Positions 1 through 7,177 of a stretch of 24,110 nucleotides of DNA are shown piece after piece. The translations under genes were made by a program, and so were the position numbers. The notes under the pieces are model-generated. The model made no database searches, had not been told where the DNA came from, and was given only the letters and a program-made list of their open reading frames with translations. Where the stretch lies: the NCBI GenBank assembly GCA_030145435.1, contig JAQYVQ010000011.1, forward strand, positions 1-24,110. The letters are read 5' to 3'. The DNA is from Syntrophobacteria bacterium. GTDB taxonomy: Bacteria > Desulfobacterota > DSWW01. Each line of letters opens with the position of its first letter. Position 1 is the first letter of the stretch.

Positions 1-222
1 TCCGGCGCGTACTGGAAGGTGGAGTGGCAAGCATTGAACGCCCTTCAGACGGAAGACAAGAGTTACCAGACCTCGGGACTGGCCAACATGATGGCCTTTG
101 ACGACCGCAGCGAGCACGCCTCCGTTCTTGTCCTCACCGCCCCGAAGAACTCGACACGCTATTTGGCGCAACACGACAGGAACGACTTCTCCCTGGGCGG
201 ATTCCAGAAGCTCTGTAAATAG
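1..222 (+). CDS. C-terminal fragment of an unrecognised protein
   Basis: Frame 1 is open from the first base of the window to a TAG at 220-222, so this is the last 73 residues of a gene that starts outside the window. The visible part is soluble and polar, has no membrane segment and carries no motif I recognise; it ends in GGFQKLCK. A strong rho-independent terminator begins 26 bases after the stop, which supports this being the true 3' end of a transcription unit separate from the genes that follow. An in-frame ATG at 19 is internal and has no ribosome binding site, so it is not a start. Function cannot be assigned. Confidence 0.6.
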   Translation, partial: SGAYWKVEWQALNALQTEDKSYQTSGLANMMAFDDRSEHASVLVLTAPKNSTRYLAQHDRNDFSLGGFQKLCK

Positions 223-247
223 CCCCGGCTTTCTCTTTGAGACTACG

Positions 248-294
248 ACGCCCCTGCACGATCCCAAGGAATTGGGTGAGGCAGGGGCGTTTTT
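248..294 (+). terminator. Rho-independent terminator
   Basis: A perfect 10-bp stem (248-257 with 281-290, ACGCCCCTGC / GCAGGGGCGT) encloses a second 5-bp stem (263-267 with 272-276, CCCAA/TTGGG), and a run of five T follows at 290-294. It sits just after the partial gene ending at 222 and ends that unit. Confidence 0.85.
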
Positions 295-295
295 C

Positions 296-395
296 GTGCG
301 ATCATCAGTTCAAAATTCGATTTGCTTGGGCTCCGTCTCCCGCTCCCCCTACAAAGTCGCCCTGCACAAATCGAATTTTGAACTGATGATCGCAC
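296..395. repeat. 29-bp perfect inverted repeat with a 42-base loop
   Basis: Bases 296-324 are the exact reverse complement of 367-395 (arm begins GTGCGATCATCAG). The 42-base loop at 325-366 is C-rich. The arms are far longer than a terminator needs, and the left arm starts two bases after the T-run of the preceding terminator. A miniature palindromic or MITE-like element is possible, but no transposase or target-site duplication can be shown here. Confidence 0.85.
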
Positions 396-454
396 CCGAT
401 ACCCCGCGCCACTCCTCCCCTTGGCTGCAGGCCATTGGGCCATTTGGGCCTGGG

Positions 455-483
455 TTGTTTGGAAGGAGTCGCCGAAGTATAAT
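455..483 (+). promoter_or_regulatory. Sigma-70-type promoter for the ligase/dehydrogenase pair
   Basis: TTGTTT at 455-460 and a perfect TATAAT at 478-483 are separated by 17 bases. The predicted start of transcription lies about 65 bases before the ATG at 556. It would drive the CoA ligase and the acyl-CoA dehydrogenase that follow. Confidence 0.6.
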
Positions 484-555
484 CAACCGTCGCTTTGGCG
501 CATGCGTCTCCCGGAAAGGCCTTCAAAACGTGATCGGTCAAGGAGGTGAGAATCG

Positions 556-2169
556 ATGAGCAATCATGAACCGAAAGTAGCCGGACATTTTGCCTGCGAG
601 CTCGACGCCAAGGTGGAGGGAATGCCGGATTTCGAGGTCACAACCTTCGAAAACGGACGCTTCCCCGACGAGGTTCTGGCGTACCGGGACATCGTGACCG
701 CCGGCAGGAAGATCGCCCGGGAGCTGCTCCGGGCCGGGATCGGCAAGGGAGACCGGTTCGCCGTTCAGATGAGGAACCATCCGGAATTCCTCTACGCCTT
801 CTACGCAGCCTCGGTTACGGGTGCCGCGGCCGTGGTGATCGATCCCCGCACCAAAGGCTCGAGGCTGGACTACGTGCTCAGGGACTCCAAGGCAAAGGGG
901 ATCCTCTTCACAAGCGAGCTGATGGAGGGCGTCGACGAGGTGATCCAGGGCATTCCGGACCTGAAAGTCCTCGGCGTGGCCTACAAGGAGGGGATGGACG
1001 TCCCCGTGACGGACAAGTATCCCGGTCTGGACGAGATCCTGGCAGGCCCCGAGGTCCCACCGCCCGACCAGCCCAGCGAAGATCTGAACCTGCCTTTCGA
1101 GGTGATCTACACTTCGGGGACCACGGGCGATCCCAAGGGGGTCGTCATGAAGGGCTCTCGGATGGCAGCTTTCTCGACGATCGCCCAGTTGGTCTGGCAG
1201 TACACGCAGGAGGACAAGCTCTACACCGGGCTGTCCCTGACCCACGGGAACGCCCAGGCCGTGACGATGATGCCCTCCCTCCTGCTTGCCATTCCTTCGG
1301 TCTTCAGCCAGAGGTTCACGAAGAGCCGCATCTGGGACCTCTGCCGGAAACACGGGTGCACCACCTTCTCCCTGCTGGGCGGCATGATGATGGGCATCTA
1401 CAGCGAGCCGGAAAAACCGGATGACGGGGACAACCCGGTGAAGGTCGTCCTGAGCGCCGGAACACCGCTGGCGATCTGGGAATCCTTTGAAAAACGATTC
1501 AACCTCCGGATTCACGAGTGGTACGGCGCCGTGGAAGGCGGCTTTGCCCACAACCCGGTCGGCGTGGGTCCGGTCGGATCCTTTGGGAAGGCCTTGGAAG
1601 GACTCATGGAAATGAACGTGGTCCGCGACGACGACACGGAGTGTGCGCCTCACGAGGTCGGAGAGCTCGTCAGCCGGATGGTGGGCCAGGAGGTGGAAGT
1701 GGAGTACCTGGGCAAGAAGAAGGCCTCCGAAGAGAAGACCCGCGGAGGATGGCTCCGTTCCGGCGACATGTGCCACACGGACGAAGAGGGGTGGTTGTAC
1801 TTCGACTACCGCAAGGGTGGGGGCCTCAGGCGGGCAGGGGACTTCATCATGCCCGAGCACGTGGAGTCCGTGATCGCCACCCACCCCGACGTGACGGACG
1901 TGTGCGTGTACGGCATCCCGGCCGCCTCGGGCGCGCCCGGGGAGGTGGATCTCGTGGCCGCAGTCGTGCCCGCACCGGGCTGCACGATCGAAGCGAAGTC
2001 CGTCTTTCAACAGTTTCTGGAAGGTCTCGAGAAGAACTCCGTCCCATCGTACCTCCAGGTGGTCGATGCGATCCCGAAGACGATCTCCGAGAAGAACCTC
2101 GATCGAGTCCTGAGAGAGAAATTCCGGGAAGACGCGGAGAACGTGTTCAAGCTCGAGGATTTTGTGTAG
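556..2169 (+). CDS. AMP-dependent acyl-CoA synthetase/ligase (CaiC-like)
   Basis: 537-residue member of the ANL adenylating superfamily, expected to convert a carboxylic acid, ATP and CoA into acyl-CoA, AMP and PPi in the cytoplasm. The ATP-binding P-loop YTSGTTGDPKG is at residues 185-195. The A5-type motif reads EWYGAVEGG, and the TGD-type motif appears as RSGDMCHTDEEGW. The hinge region is atypical: after YFDYRKGG it has RRAGDFIMPEHVES instead of the usual GRxKDxIxxGG. The C-terminal lysine region reads PKTISEKNLDRV, so a lysine is present in a modified context. Length is usual for the family. The ATG at 556 is preceded by AAGGAGGTGAG. The first part resembles carnitine/crotonobetaine-type ligases, but the substrate is not readable. 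It is followed 107 bases later by an acyl-CoA dehydrogenase, which suggests joint use on one acid. Confidence 0.88.
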   Translation: MSNHEPKVAGHFACELDAKVEGMPDFEVTTFENGRFPDEVLAYRDIVTAGRKIARELLRAGIGKGDRFAVQMRNHPEFLYAFYAASVTGAAAVVIDPRTKGSRLDYVLRDSKAKGILFTSELMEGVDEVIQGIPDLKVLGVAYKEGMDVPVTDKYPGLDEILAGPEVPPPDQPSEDLNLPFEVIYTSGTTGDPKGVVMKGSRMAAFSTIAQLVWQYTQEDKLYTGLSLTHGNAQAVTMMPSLLLAIPSVFSQRFTKSRIWDLCRKHGCTTFSLLGGMMMGIYSEPEKPDDGDNPVKVVLSAGTPLAIWESFEKRFNLRIHEWYGAVEGGFAHNPVGVGPVGSFGKALEGLMEMNVVRDDDTECAPHEVGELVSRMVGQEVEVEYLGKKKASEEKTRGGWLRSGDMCHTDEEGWLYFDYRKGGGLRRAGDFIMPEHVESVIATHPDVTDVCVYGIPAASGAPGEVDLVAAVVPAPGCTIEAKSVFQQFLEGLEKNSVPSYLQVVDAIPKTISEKNLDRVLREKFREDAENVFKLEDFV

Positions 2170-2194
2170 GGTTCAGGGTTCAGGTATTTATTTC

Positions 2195-2216
2195 TCGTCC
2201 TCGTCGTCGTCCTCGA
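2195..2216. repeat. Low-complexity TCGTCC/TCGTCG tract
   Basis: Between the ligase and the dehydrogenase lies a 22-base tract made of TCGTCCTCG and TCGTCG units. Its reverse complement shares TCGAGGACGA and GAGGACGA with the tract at 19482-19497 upstream of the reductase genes. A short GTTCAGG direct duplication sits just before it, at about 2170-2183. Confidence 0.45.
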
Positions 2217-2276
2217 ACAAATACTTTGATGGAAGGCTCATACGGCAGATAACCCGGAAGAAAAGGAGGCACACTC

Positions 2277-3521
2277 ATGGATTTCCTGGATCTCGATCTC
2301 AACCTCACGGAAGAGGATATCGCCCTCAGGAAGAGCACGCACAAATTTGCCAGGGAGGTGATGCGACCGATTGCAAAGCAGCTCGACGAGATGTCGCCCA
2401 GGGAGGTCATTGCCCCGGAATCCCCGTTCTGGGACTTTATGCGACAAGGCTACCAGCTGGGCTACCACAAGCTCCTGATCCCGGAACCCTACGGCATGGG
2501 TCTCACTTCGTTGCAGCAGACCATCGTCCTGGAGGAACTCGCGTGGGGCAGCGTGGGCCTGGCCGTGGCCCTGACCGTGGCCTGTTTCCCCGCCTTCATG
2601 AGTTGCCTGAATCCGCAACAAGAGCTTGTGGATAACATTATCGTCCCCTTCTGCGACTGCACGGATGCCAGCATCATCGGGTGCTGGGGCGTGACCGAGC
2701 CGGACCACGGGTCGGACACGCTCATGACCCATCACCCGGCCTTCCACGACCCGAGCATCAAGGCCCAGTGCCGCGCGAGCCTGGAAGGGGACGAGTGGGT
2801 GATCAACGGCCAGAAGGCCTCCTGGGTCTCGGCCGGTACCATTGCAACCCACTGCTCCCTGTTCTGTACCCTCGACAATTCCATGGGCTTGGCAGGCGGA
2901 GGCATTGCCATCGTTCCCTTGGATCTTCCCGGGGTGTCCAAGGGTGAGCCCTTGAACAAGATCGGGCAGCGCGATCTGAACCAGGGCGAGATCTTCTTCG
3001 ACAATGTCCGGATCCCGAAATCCTACATGCTGGTCGGGACCGACCTTTACGAGGCCATGGTCGAGCTCACACTTTCGACCACGACGGCTCTCATGGGCAT
3101 GCTCGGAACGGGGATTGCCCGGGCGGCCTTCGAGGAGTCCCTGGAGTACGCGAAAGAGCGCGTCCAGGGCGGAAAGCCGCTGGTCGACCACCCGAACATC
3201 AAGATGAAGCTCTTCCGCATGTTCCAGCAGGTCGAGGTGAGCCGCCAGATCAGCCGTGCCGCCTTCATCTACAACCGGAACACCGAAACCCCTGCCGAGG
3301 AGTACTCCATCGCGGCGAAGCTCCAGGGAACCCAGGGCGCGTTCGACGTGTGCTGCGAGGCGGTCATGCTCTTCGGCGGAAACGGCCTGACCAAAGAGTA
3401 CCTGATCGAGAAGCTCTTCCGGGACGCCAAGGCGATGCTGATCGAGGACGGATCGAACGAGAGCCTGGCGATCGCAGGAGGCCACAAGGTCATCCAGAAC
3501 TACCCGCGATCGGCCGGTTGA
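2277..3521 (+). CDS. Acyl-CoA dehydrogenase family protein
   Basis: 414-residue flavoprotein of the acyl-CoA dehydrogenase family, expected to introduce an alpha,beta double bond into an acyl-CoA and pass electrons to an electron-transfer flavoprotein. The substrate/FAD loop reads WGVTEPDHGSDT. The C-terminal helix pair contains LFGGNGLTKEYLIEKLFRD, the FAD/adenine region of the family. At the catalytic-base position, the usual YEGTxE is replaced by IEDGSNE, which keeps the glutamate (about residue 390) in changed surroundings. An insertion around residues 158-175 (HHPAFHDPSIKAQC) is longer than in short-chain enzymes. The ATG at 2277 has AAAGGAGG upstream. It follows the CoA ligase at 556-2169 and is closed by a terminator at 3565, so the two form one unit. 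Substrate unknown; a cyclic or branched acyl-CoA is plausible. Confidence 0.88.
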   Translation: MDFLDLDLNLTEEDIALRKSTHKFAREVMRPIAKQLDEMSPREVIAPESPFWDFMRQGYQLGYHKLLIPEPYGMGLTSLQQTIVLEELAWGSVGLAVALTVACFPAFMSCLNPQQELVDNIIVPFCDCTDASIIGCWGVTEPDHGSDTLMTHHPAFHDPSIKAQCRASLEGDEWVINGQKASWVSAGTIATHCSLFCTLDNSMGLAGGGIAIVPLDLPGVSKGEPLNKIGQRDLNQGEIFFDNVRIPKSYMLVGTDLYEAMVELTLSTTTALMGMLGTGIARAAFEESLEYAKERVQGGKPLVDHPNIKMKLFRMFQQVEVSRQISRAAFIYNRNTETPAEEYSIAAKLQGTQGAFDVCCEAVMLFGGNGLTKEYLIEKLFRDAKAMLIEDGSNESLAIAGGHKVIQNYPRSAG

Positions 3522-3564
3522 TACCGGCTCTCCAATGCGGTTCGGATTCCGATCCTTCCGTATC

Positions 3565-3593
3565 GAGGGCCCCAGTGCGGGGCCCTCTTCTTT
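3565..3593 (+). terminator. Rho-independent terminator after the acyl-CoA dehydrogenase
   Basis: A perfect 9-bp GC-rich stem GAGGGCCCC (3565-3573) pairs with GGGGCCCTC (3579-3587) around a 5-base loop, followed by TTCTTT. It lies between two convergent genes. The T-rich tail is on the plus-strand side only, so it mainly ends the plus-strand unit. Confidence 0.8.
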
Positions 3594-3646
3594 ATATAAT
3601 ACAGAACTTGAAGTATCGATACCTATCTAATTGAACTCACACATAT

Positions 3647-5320
3647 TTACGTCTTCTTTCGCATCGCCTTCTTGTCCACCTTCCCCACAGAGGTGAGCGG
3701 GATCGCCTCCACGAACTCATAGAGCTTCGGTACCTTGTATGCAGCCAGGTTCTCTTTCGAGAAGGCCCTGAGTTCCGCCTCAACCTCTTCGTCCGACTTT
3801 CCCTGGTATGCCTCGCTCTTCTGGATCACGAGCTTGACGATCTCGCTGTCCGGCCTCTCCGGGTTGGGCAGCCCGATGAGGGCACACATGCCGATGGCCG
3901 GGTGCTTGAAGAGCTTGTCCTCCACCTCGGAGGAGAACACCTTGTACCCGCCCACGATGATCATGTCCTTGGCCCGGTCCACCACGTAGACATACCCGTC
4001 CTCGTCCAACTTGCCCACATCGCCGGTGTGCATCCAAATGGCGCCGTCGTGCTCGCGCAAGGCGTGCTTCGTTTCTTCAGGCTTGTTGAGATAGCCCTTC
4101 ATGACCTGCGGACCGCTGCAGATGAGTTCCCCCTCTTCGCCGAGGGGGACCTGCGTTTCGCCGTCGTTCAAATCGACGACCCTGAGCCGGGTGCTGGGAA
4201 AAGGCAGCCCCACCGAGCCCACCTTCTTCTTGCCGAGGTAGGGGTTCACCGTAATGAGCGGACTCGTCTCGGTCATGCCCCAGACCTCGACCATCCTCCC
4301 TTCACCGATCACCGCCTCCAGCGCCTTGACCGCGTCCACCGGGAAGGGCGCTGCCCCGGAGGCCCACGCCTTGAGCTGAGAGAACTCGAGTCCCTTGAAT
4401 TCCTCCTCACCGAGCAGCATGAGGGCAAGGGAAGGAACGTTCCCTACGAACGTCGGTGGGTGCGCCTTCCACTCTCCGATGATGTGCGCGAGATTCCTTG
4501 GGTCCGGGATGAGAACCTGCTTGCAGCCCCAGGCCATCATGCAGGTTGCCAGGTACAGGCCGGCCTGGTGGAACATGGGGAACCCTGTGAGGAAGACCTC
4601 CTTTCCCCGTTCCGGCTTCACCCAGTGGTCAAACTGATATATGTTTGCGACCAGGTTTCCGTTCGTCAGGAGCGCGCCTTTCGGAGGCCCGGTCGTGCCC
4701 CCCGTGTACTGCACGTAGCATATGTCATCCTTGCCGCAACGGACCTCCGGGGGGTCATCCCGGTGGTCCTGGAGGAAATCGATGAAGGCCCTGACTTCCT
4801 TTCCCTCCAGGGGCTTCCCTGCCGGGTACTCGGTAACCTGCGGCAGACAGTCCGTGGCTCCGGCCACGAGCACCAGACCTACGTCAGGCGTCTCGTCCGC
4901 CACACCCGCGTACTTGGCGTCGAACAGCATGTCGAGGATCACCAGGGCCTTGGCCCCGCAGTCGTTCAACTGGTAGACCATTTCGCCCGGCATAAGGAGG
5001 GGCGACAGACCGGAAGTGGCGCACCCCGCCCGCAGTGCACCCACAATCGCAATCAGGTACTGGGGGATGTTCGGCATGTCGATCGCCACCACGTCGCCCT
5101 TGCCCAGGCCCTTTTCCTTCAGTGCCCTGGCAAGACGGCCTGATTGCTCGAGGAGTTCGCTGTAGTTCATGGTCATGCCCATGTACTGAATGGAGGCTCG
5201 ATCACCGTATTCCTCGAACGCGGAAACGAGGGCGTCCTTCAGCGAGACGTCCGGGATCTCGATCTCGCCGTCCACGCCTGCATCGTAGGATTTCAACCAG
5301 GGCTTGTCGTCGTATACCAT
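3647..5320 (-). CDS. AMP-dependent long-chain/aryl acyl-CoA ligase
   Basis: 557-residue ANL-superfamily acyl-CoA ligase with all core motifs intact. These are P-loop YTGGTTGPPKG (205-215), WGMTETSP (347-354), HTGD (431-434), hinge motif DRAKDMIIVGG (448-458) and the catalytic C-terminal lysine K547 in SVGK. It should form an acyl-adenylate and then an acyl-CoA; overall look is FadD/LcfB-like. The start at 5320 has AGGAGG just upstream on the minus strand. The gene points away from the GntR regulator at 5573, leaving about 250 bases between them with hairpins and an operator-like repeat, so control by that regulator is plausible (inference). It differs from the plus-strand ligase at 556 in having a canonical hinge and lysine motif, so the two are not recent copies. 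Confidence 0.92.
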   Translation of the reverse strand: MVYDDKPWLKSYDAGVDGEIEIPDVSLKDALVSAFEEYGDRASIQYMGMTMNYSELLEQSGRLARALKEKGLGKGDVVAIDMPNIPQYLIAIVGALRAGCATSGLSPLLMPGEMVYQLNDCGAKALVILDMLFDAKYAGVADETPDVGLVLVAGATDCLPQVTEYPAGKPLEGKEVRAFIDFLQDHRDDPPEVRCGKDDICYVQYTGGTTGPPKGALLTNGNLVANIYQFDHWVKPERGKEVFLTGFPMFHQAGLYLATCMMAWGCKQVLIPDPRNLAHIIGEWKAHPPTFVGNVPSLALMLLGEEEFKGLEFSQLKAWASGAAPFPVDAVKALEAVIGEGRMVEVWGMTETSPLITVNPYLGKKKVGSVGLPFPSTRLRVVDLNDGETQVPLGEEGELICSGPQVMKGYLNKPEETKHALREHDGAIWMHTGDVGKLDEDGYVYVVDRAKDMIIVGGYKVFSSEVEDKLFKHPAIGMCALIGLPNPERPDSEIVKLVIQKSEAYQGKSDEEVEAELRAFSKENLAAYKVPKLYEFVEAIPLTSVGKVDKKAMRKKT

Positions 5321-5337
5321 GACGTCCTCCTGCGCAT

Positions 5338-5366
5338 GTGAGAGGGCTGTACGACCGTCCTCTCAC
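5338..5366 (-). other. Hairpin in the 5' leader of the minus-strand CoA ligase
   Basis: GTGAGAGG (5338-5345) is perfectly complementary to CCTCTCAC (5359-5366) around a 13-base loop. On the minus strand it lies just upstream of the AGGAGG ribosome binding site of the ligase starting at 5320. It could be an operator or an RNA structure; no T-run follows, so it is not a classic terminator. Confidence 0.5.
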
Positions 5367-5430
5367 CACATAGCATTTCGTCGAGGAAGTTTCCAGAGGG
5401 TTGCTGAGGGAGAGAACCAATGGCACGGGA

Positions 5431-5477
5431 CCGGGAACGAAGTCCTTACCGGTTCCCGGGTACCGAGCCCGGGGAAC
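5431..5477. repeat. Three-part set of mutually exclusive stems
   Basis: CCGGGAAC (5431-5438), GTTCCCGGG (5452-5460) and CCCGGGGAAC (5468-5477) form a three-part set. The middle segment can pair perfectly with the first, or with the third with one bulged base. It lies in the divergent region between the minus-strand ligase and the GntR gene. Confidence 0.55.
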
Positions 5478-5488
5478 AGATTTAGTCC

Positions 5489-5536
5489 ATTGTCAACAAA
5501 CAACACTTGACATTACAGGCCCATATCGACTAATCT
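5489..5536 (+). promoter_or_regulatory. GntR promoter with overlapping TGTCAA/TTGACA operator
   Basis: A consensus -35 TTGACA (5507-5512) and TAATCT -10 (5531-5536) are spaced by 18 bases, 37 bases before the regulator's ATG. The -35 is also the right arm of an inverted repeat whose left arm is TGTCAA at 5491-5496, inside ATTGTCAAC (5489-5497). The same sequence pair is found at 13026-13060 before the second GntR gene, which suggests autoregulation by these related proteins. Confidence 0.65.
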
Positions 5537-5572
5537 TCAACCCCAGAGATCCGCAAAGAGGGAGAGAAGAAC

Positions 5573-6259
5573 ATGCAGGTGCCGTCCGACGTGCCGGAGC
5601 AGAGATTCAAGGTATCAAAGAATCTGTCTGAACAGATTGCGGGCTATCTCCGAGTACAGATCATCCGGGGGGAACTGGCGCCCGGCGAGCGGATCCTCGA
5701 GGCGAAGCTGGCGGAAACCATGCAAGTCAGCCGGGGCCCGATCCGGGAGGCCCTGCGGATTCTCGAAAAGACCCGGCTCATCGAGCTGACGCCGCGCCGC
5801 GGGGCCAGAGTGACCGAAATGTCTCCGGTCGACATCGAGTCGCTCTATGACGTTCTGACAGAACTCTACGCCCTTGTGGCGGGAAAGTCAGCGGAGAATC
5901 GCGATCAGGATGATCTGCAGAGGATCGGCACGGCAGTGAAGGGAGCTGAGGCCTGCGCGTCAAAGGGGGACCCTGCCGGGTACTACGATTCCATCTTTGG
6001 CTTTGCCACGGCGATACGAAGGGCAAGCAGGAACGCCCTGGCGGACCAGTTGCTCGAGGACCTGGAGCCGGCCACTCGCCGCACCCAATTCGCGACCCTG
6101 TCCCACCGCGTCGACGATCTCGCAAAGAACGTGACCTTTTTCCAGAAGGGCGCCCGCCATATCGAGAAAGGCAACGCGGAAATGGCAGCACAGACCATAC
6201 GGCAATATGCACAGAACGAAAAGGCCTTCGCCGTTCGAATGCGGAGCAAACAGACGTAG
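5573..6259 (+). CDS. GntR-family (FCD-type) transcriptional regulator
   Basis: 228 residues. The N-terminal winged helix-turn-helix (about 17-83) has the GntR signature: IIRGELAPGERILEAKLAE, then VSRGPIREALRILE and PRRGARVTEMS. A helical C-terminal domain of FCD size follows (about 88-220). The histidines that bind metal in typical FCD domains are not where I expect them: the FHxxL position reads FGFAT, and the histidine before the GD-like turn is a phenylalanine. The ligand may therefore be metal-free, for instance an acyl-CoA as in FadR (inference). It is a clear paralogue of the regulator at 13112, with GARVTEMS, IESL and ELYAL in common. The start at 5573 has a GAGGGAGAGAAG ribosome binding site. 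An inverted repeat overlaps its promoter. Confidence 0.9.
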   Translation: MQVPSDVPEQRFKVSKNLSEQIAGYLRVQIIRGELAPGERILEAKLAETMQVSRGPIREALRILEKTRLIELTPRRGARVTEMSPVDIESLYDVLTELYALVAGKSAENRDQDDLQRIGTAVKGAEACASKGDPAGYYDSIFGFATAIRRASRNALADQLLEDLEPATRRTQFATLSHRVDDLAKNVTFFQKGARHIEKGNAEMAAQTIRQYAQNEKAFAVRMRSKQT

Positions 6260-6302
6260 AAACTCGAACGTCGAAATGCACGTGACTCCAGAGGCGGCTT
6301 CG

Positions 6303-7088
6303 ATGAGAGACAACCAGGATTCCGCGCAAACATCCCGGGAGGTGCTGGCCATCACGGGAAAGGGGGGCGTCGGCAAGACGACCTTCACGGCGATTCTGGC
6401 CAAGATCCTGGCTGCCGACGGCGTGAACCTGCTGGCCGTGGACGCGGACCCGCCCGTAAGCCTCACCTATGCCTTGGGGGCACAGCCCACCAAGACCGTG
6501 GGGGACATGCGGTCCCGGCTGATCGAGGACCCGGCCGAGAAGAGGAAGTTCAACGAAAGACACACGCGAGACGTGGTGAGGGACGAGGTGCTGATCGAAC
6601 TCGACGGCATGAGCCTGCTCGTTCTCGGTCGCGCCGAGGGTCCGGGCTGCTATTGCGGCCTGAACCAGCTCTTGAAGTTTGGGATCGAGTCCCTGACCGA
6701 GCAGTACGAGATCACGTTGATCGACTGTGAGGCCGGGATCGAACAGATCAACCGGCACGTGATCGACTCGATCAGCAAGCTCATCATGATCTCCGACGCG
6801 ACGATGAAGGGGCTTCAGACCGCGGCCTATTTGAAGGACATCGCTTCGAAGCATGGTGTCATGGGGCCTTACGAAACGGGCCTCGTGATCAACCGGGCGG
6901 GGGAGGGCGTCGAGGCCCTGGTGCAGAAGGCATGCGAGATGGGCATGGATGTGCTCGGGGTGATACCGCCGGACGAGAATGTGGCCGCCTACGATCGCGT
7001 GGGCAGGCCTACGATCGAACTGCCGGATGATTCGCCCAGCGTCGTGGCCGTGAGAGAGATATTGAAAGGTCTGAGACGGGCCCGATGA
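6303..7088 (+). CDS. cooC: CooC-type MinD/ParA-family ATPase (CODH nickel-insertion protein-like)
   Basis: About 261 residues from the ATG at 6303. The frame is open further upstream, but that part overlaps the GntR gene and reads as out-of-frame sequence. The deviant Walker A motif GKGGVGKT is at 19-26, followed by the AVDADPP switch segment. A CxC pair (GPGCYCGLN, C116 and C118) matches the metal-binding CxC of CooC proteins, which bind nickel and use ATP hydrolysis to mature the nickel cluster of carbon monoxide dehydrogenase. LIDCEAGIEQ is the Walker B-like region. The gene starts 43 bases after the GntR stop and probably shares its transcript. No CODH or acetyl-CoA synthase gene lies in the window, so either the partner is elsewhere or the protein serves another metalloenzyme. 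Family assignment is firm; role here is open. Confidence 0.85.
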   Translation: MRDNQDSAQTSREVLAITGKGGVGKTTFTAILAKILAADGVNLLAVDADPPVSLTYALGAQPTKTVGDMRSRLIEDPAEKRKFNERHTRDVVRDEVLIELDGMSLLVLGRAEGPGCYCGLNQLLKFGIESLTEQYEITLIDCEAGIEQINRHVIDSISKLIMISDATMKGLQTAAYLKDIASKHGVMGPYETGLVINRAGEGVEALVQKACEMGMDVLGVIPPDENVAAYDRVGRPTIELPDDSPSVVAVREILKGLRRAR

Positions 7089-7111
7089 GTGCTACCTTTT
7101 TTTCGAATTGA

Positions 7112-7140
7112 TTGATCAAGCGTTCTGTTTCCAGTATCTT
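7112..7140 (+). promoter_or_regulatory. Possible promoter before the GMC oxidoreductase
   Basis: TTGATC (7112-7117) and TATCTT (7135-7140) are separated by 17 bases, 37 bases before the ATG at 7178. The match is moderate. The gene could also be read through from the upstream GntR-cooC genes. Confidence 0.35.
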
Positions 7141-7177
7141 TCCAGGGTAAATCTAACCGAACAAGGAGGGACAGCCC

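Noticed and set aside
538..2010. 490-residue open frame on the minus strand
   Set aside because: Antisense to the CoA ligase in GC-rich DNA. The product is rich in H, R, G and V, has no domain and no ribosome binding site; the plus-strand gene has clear motifs.
2238..3485. 415-residue minus-strand frame opposite the acyl-CoA dehydrogenase
   Set aside because: Shadow of the coding strand in a GC-rich gene; no recognisable motif and unusual composition.
3902..5143. 413-residue plus-strand frame opposite the second CoA ligase
   Set aside because: Shadow frame. The minus-strand protein carries all ligase motifs, and the plus-strand one has none.
6207..6302. N-terminal extension of the CooC-like protein
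   Set aside because: Overlaps the GntR gene, is rich in R/N and lies before the usual CooC start; no ribosome binding site.
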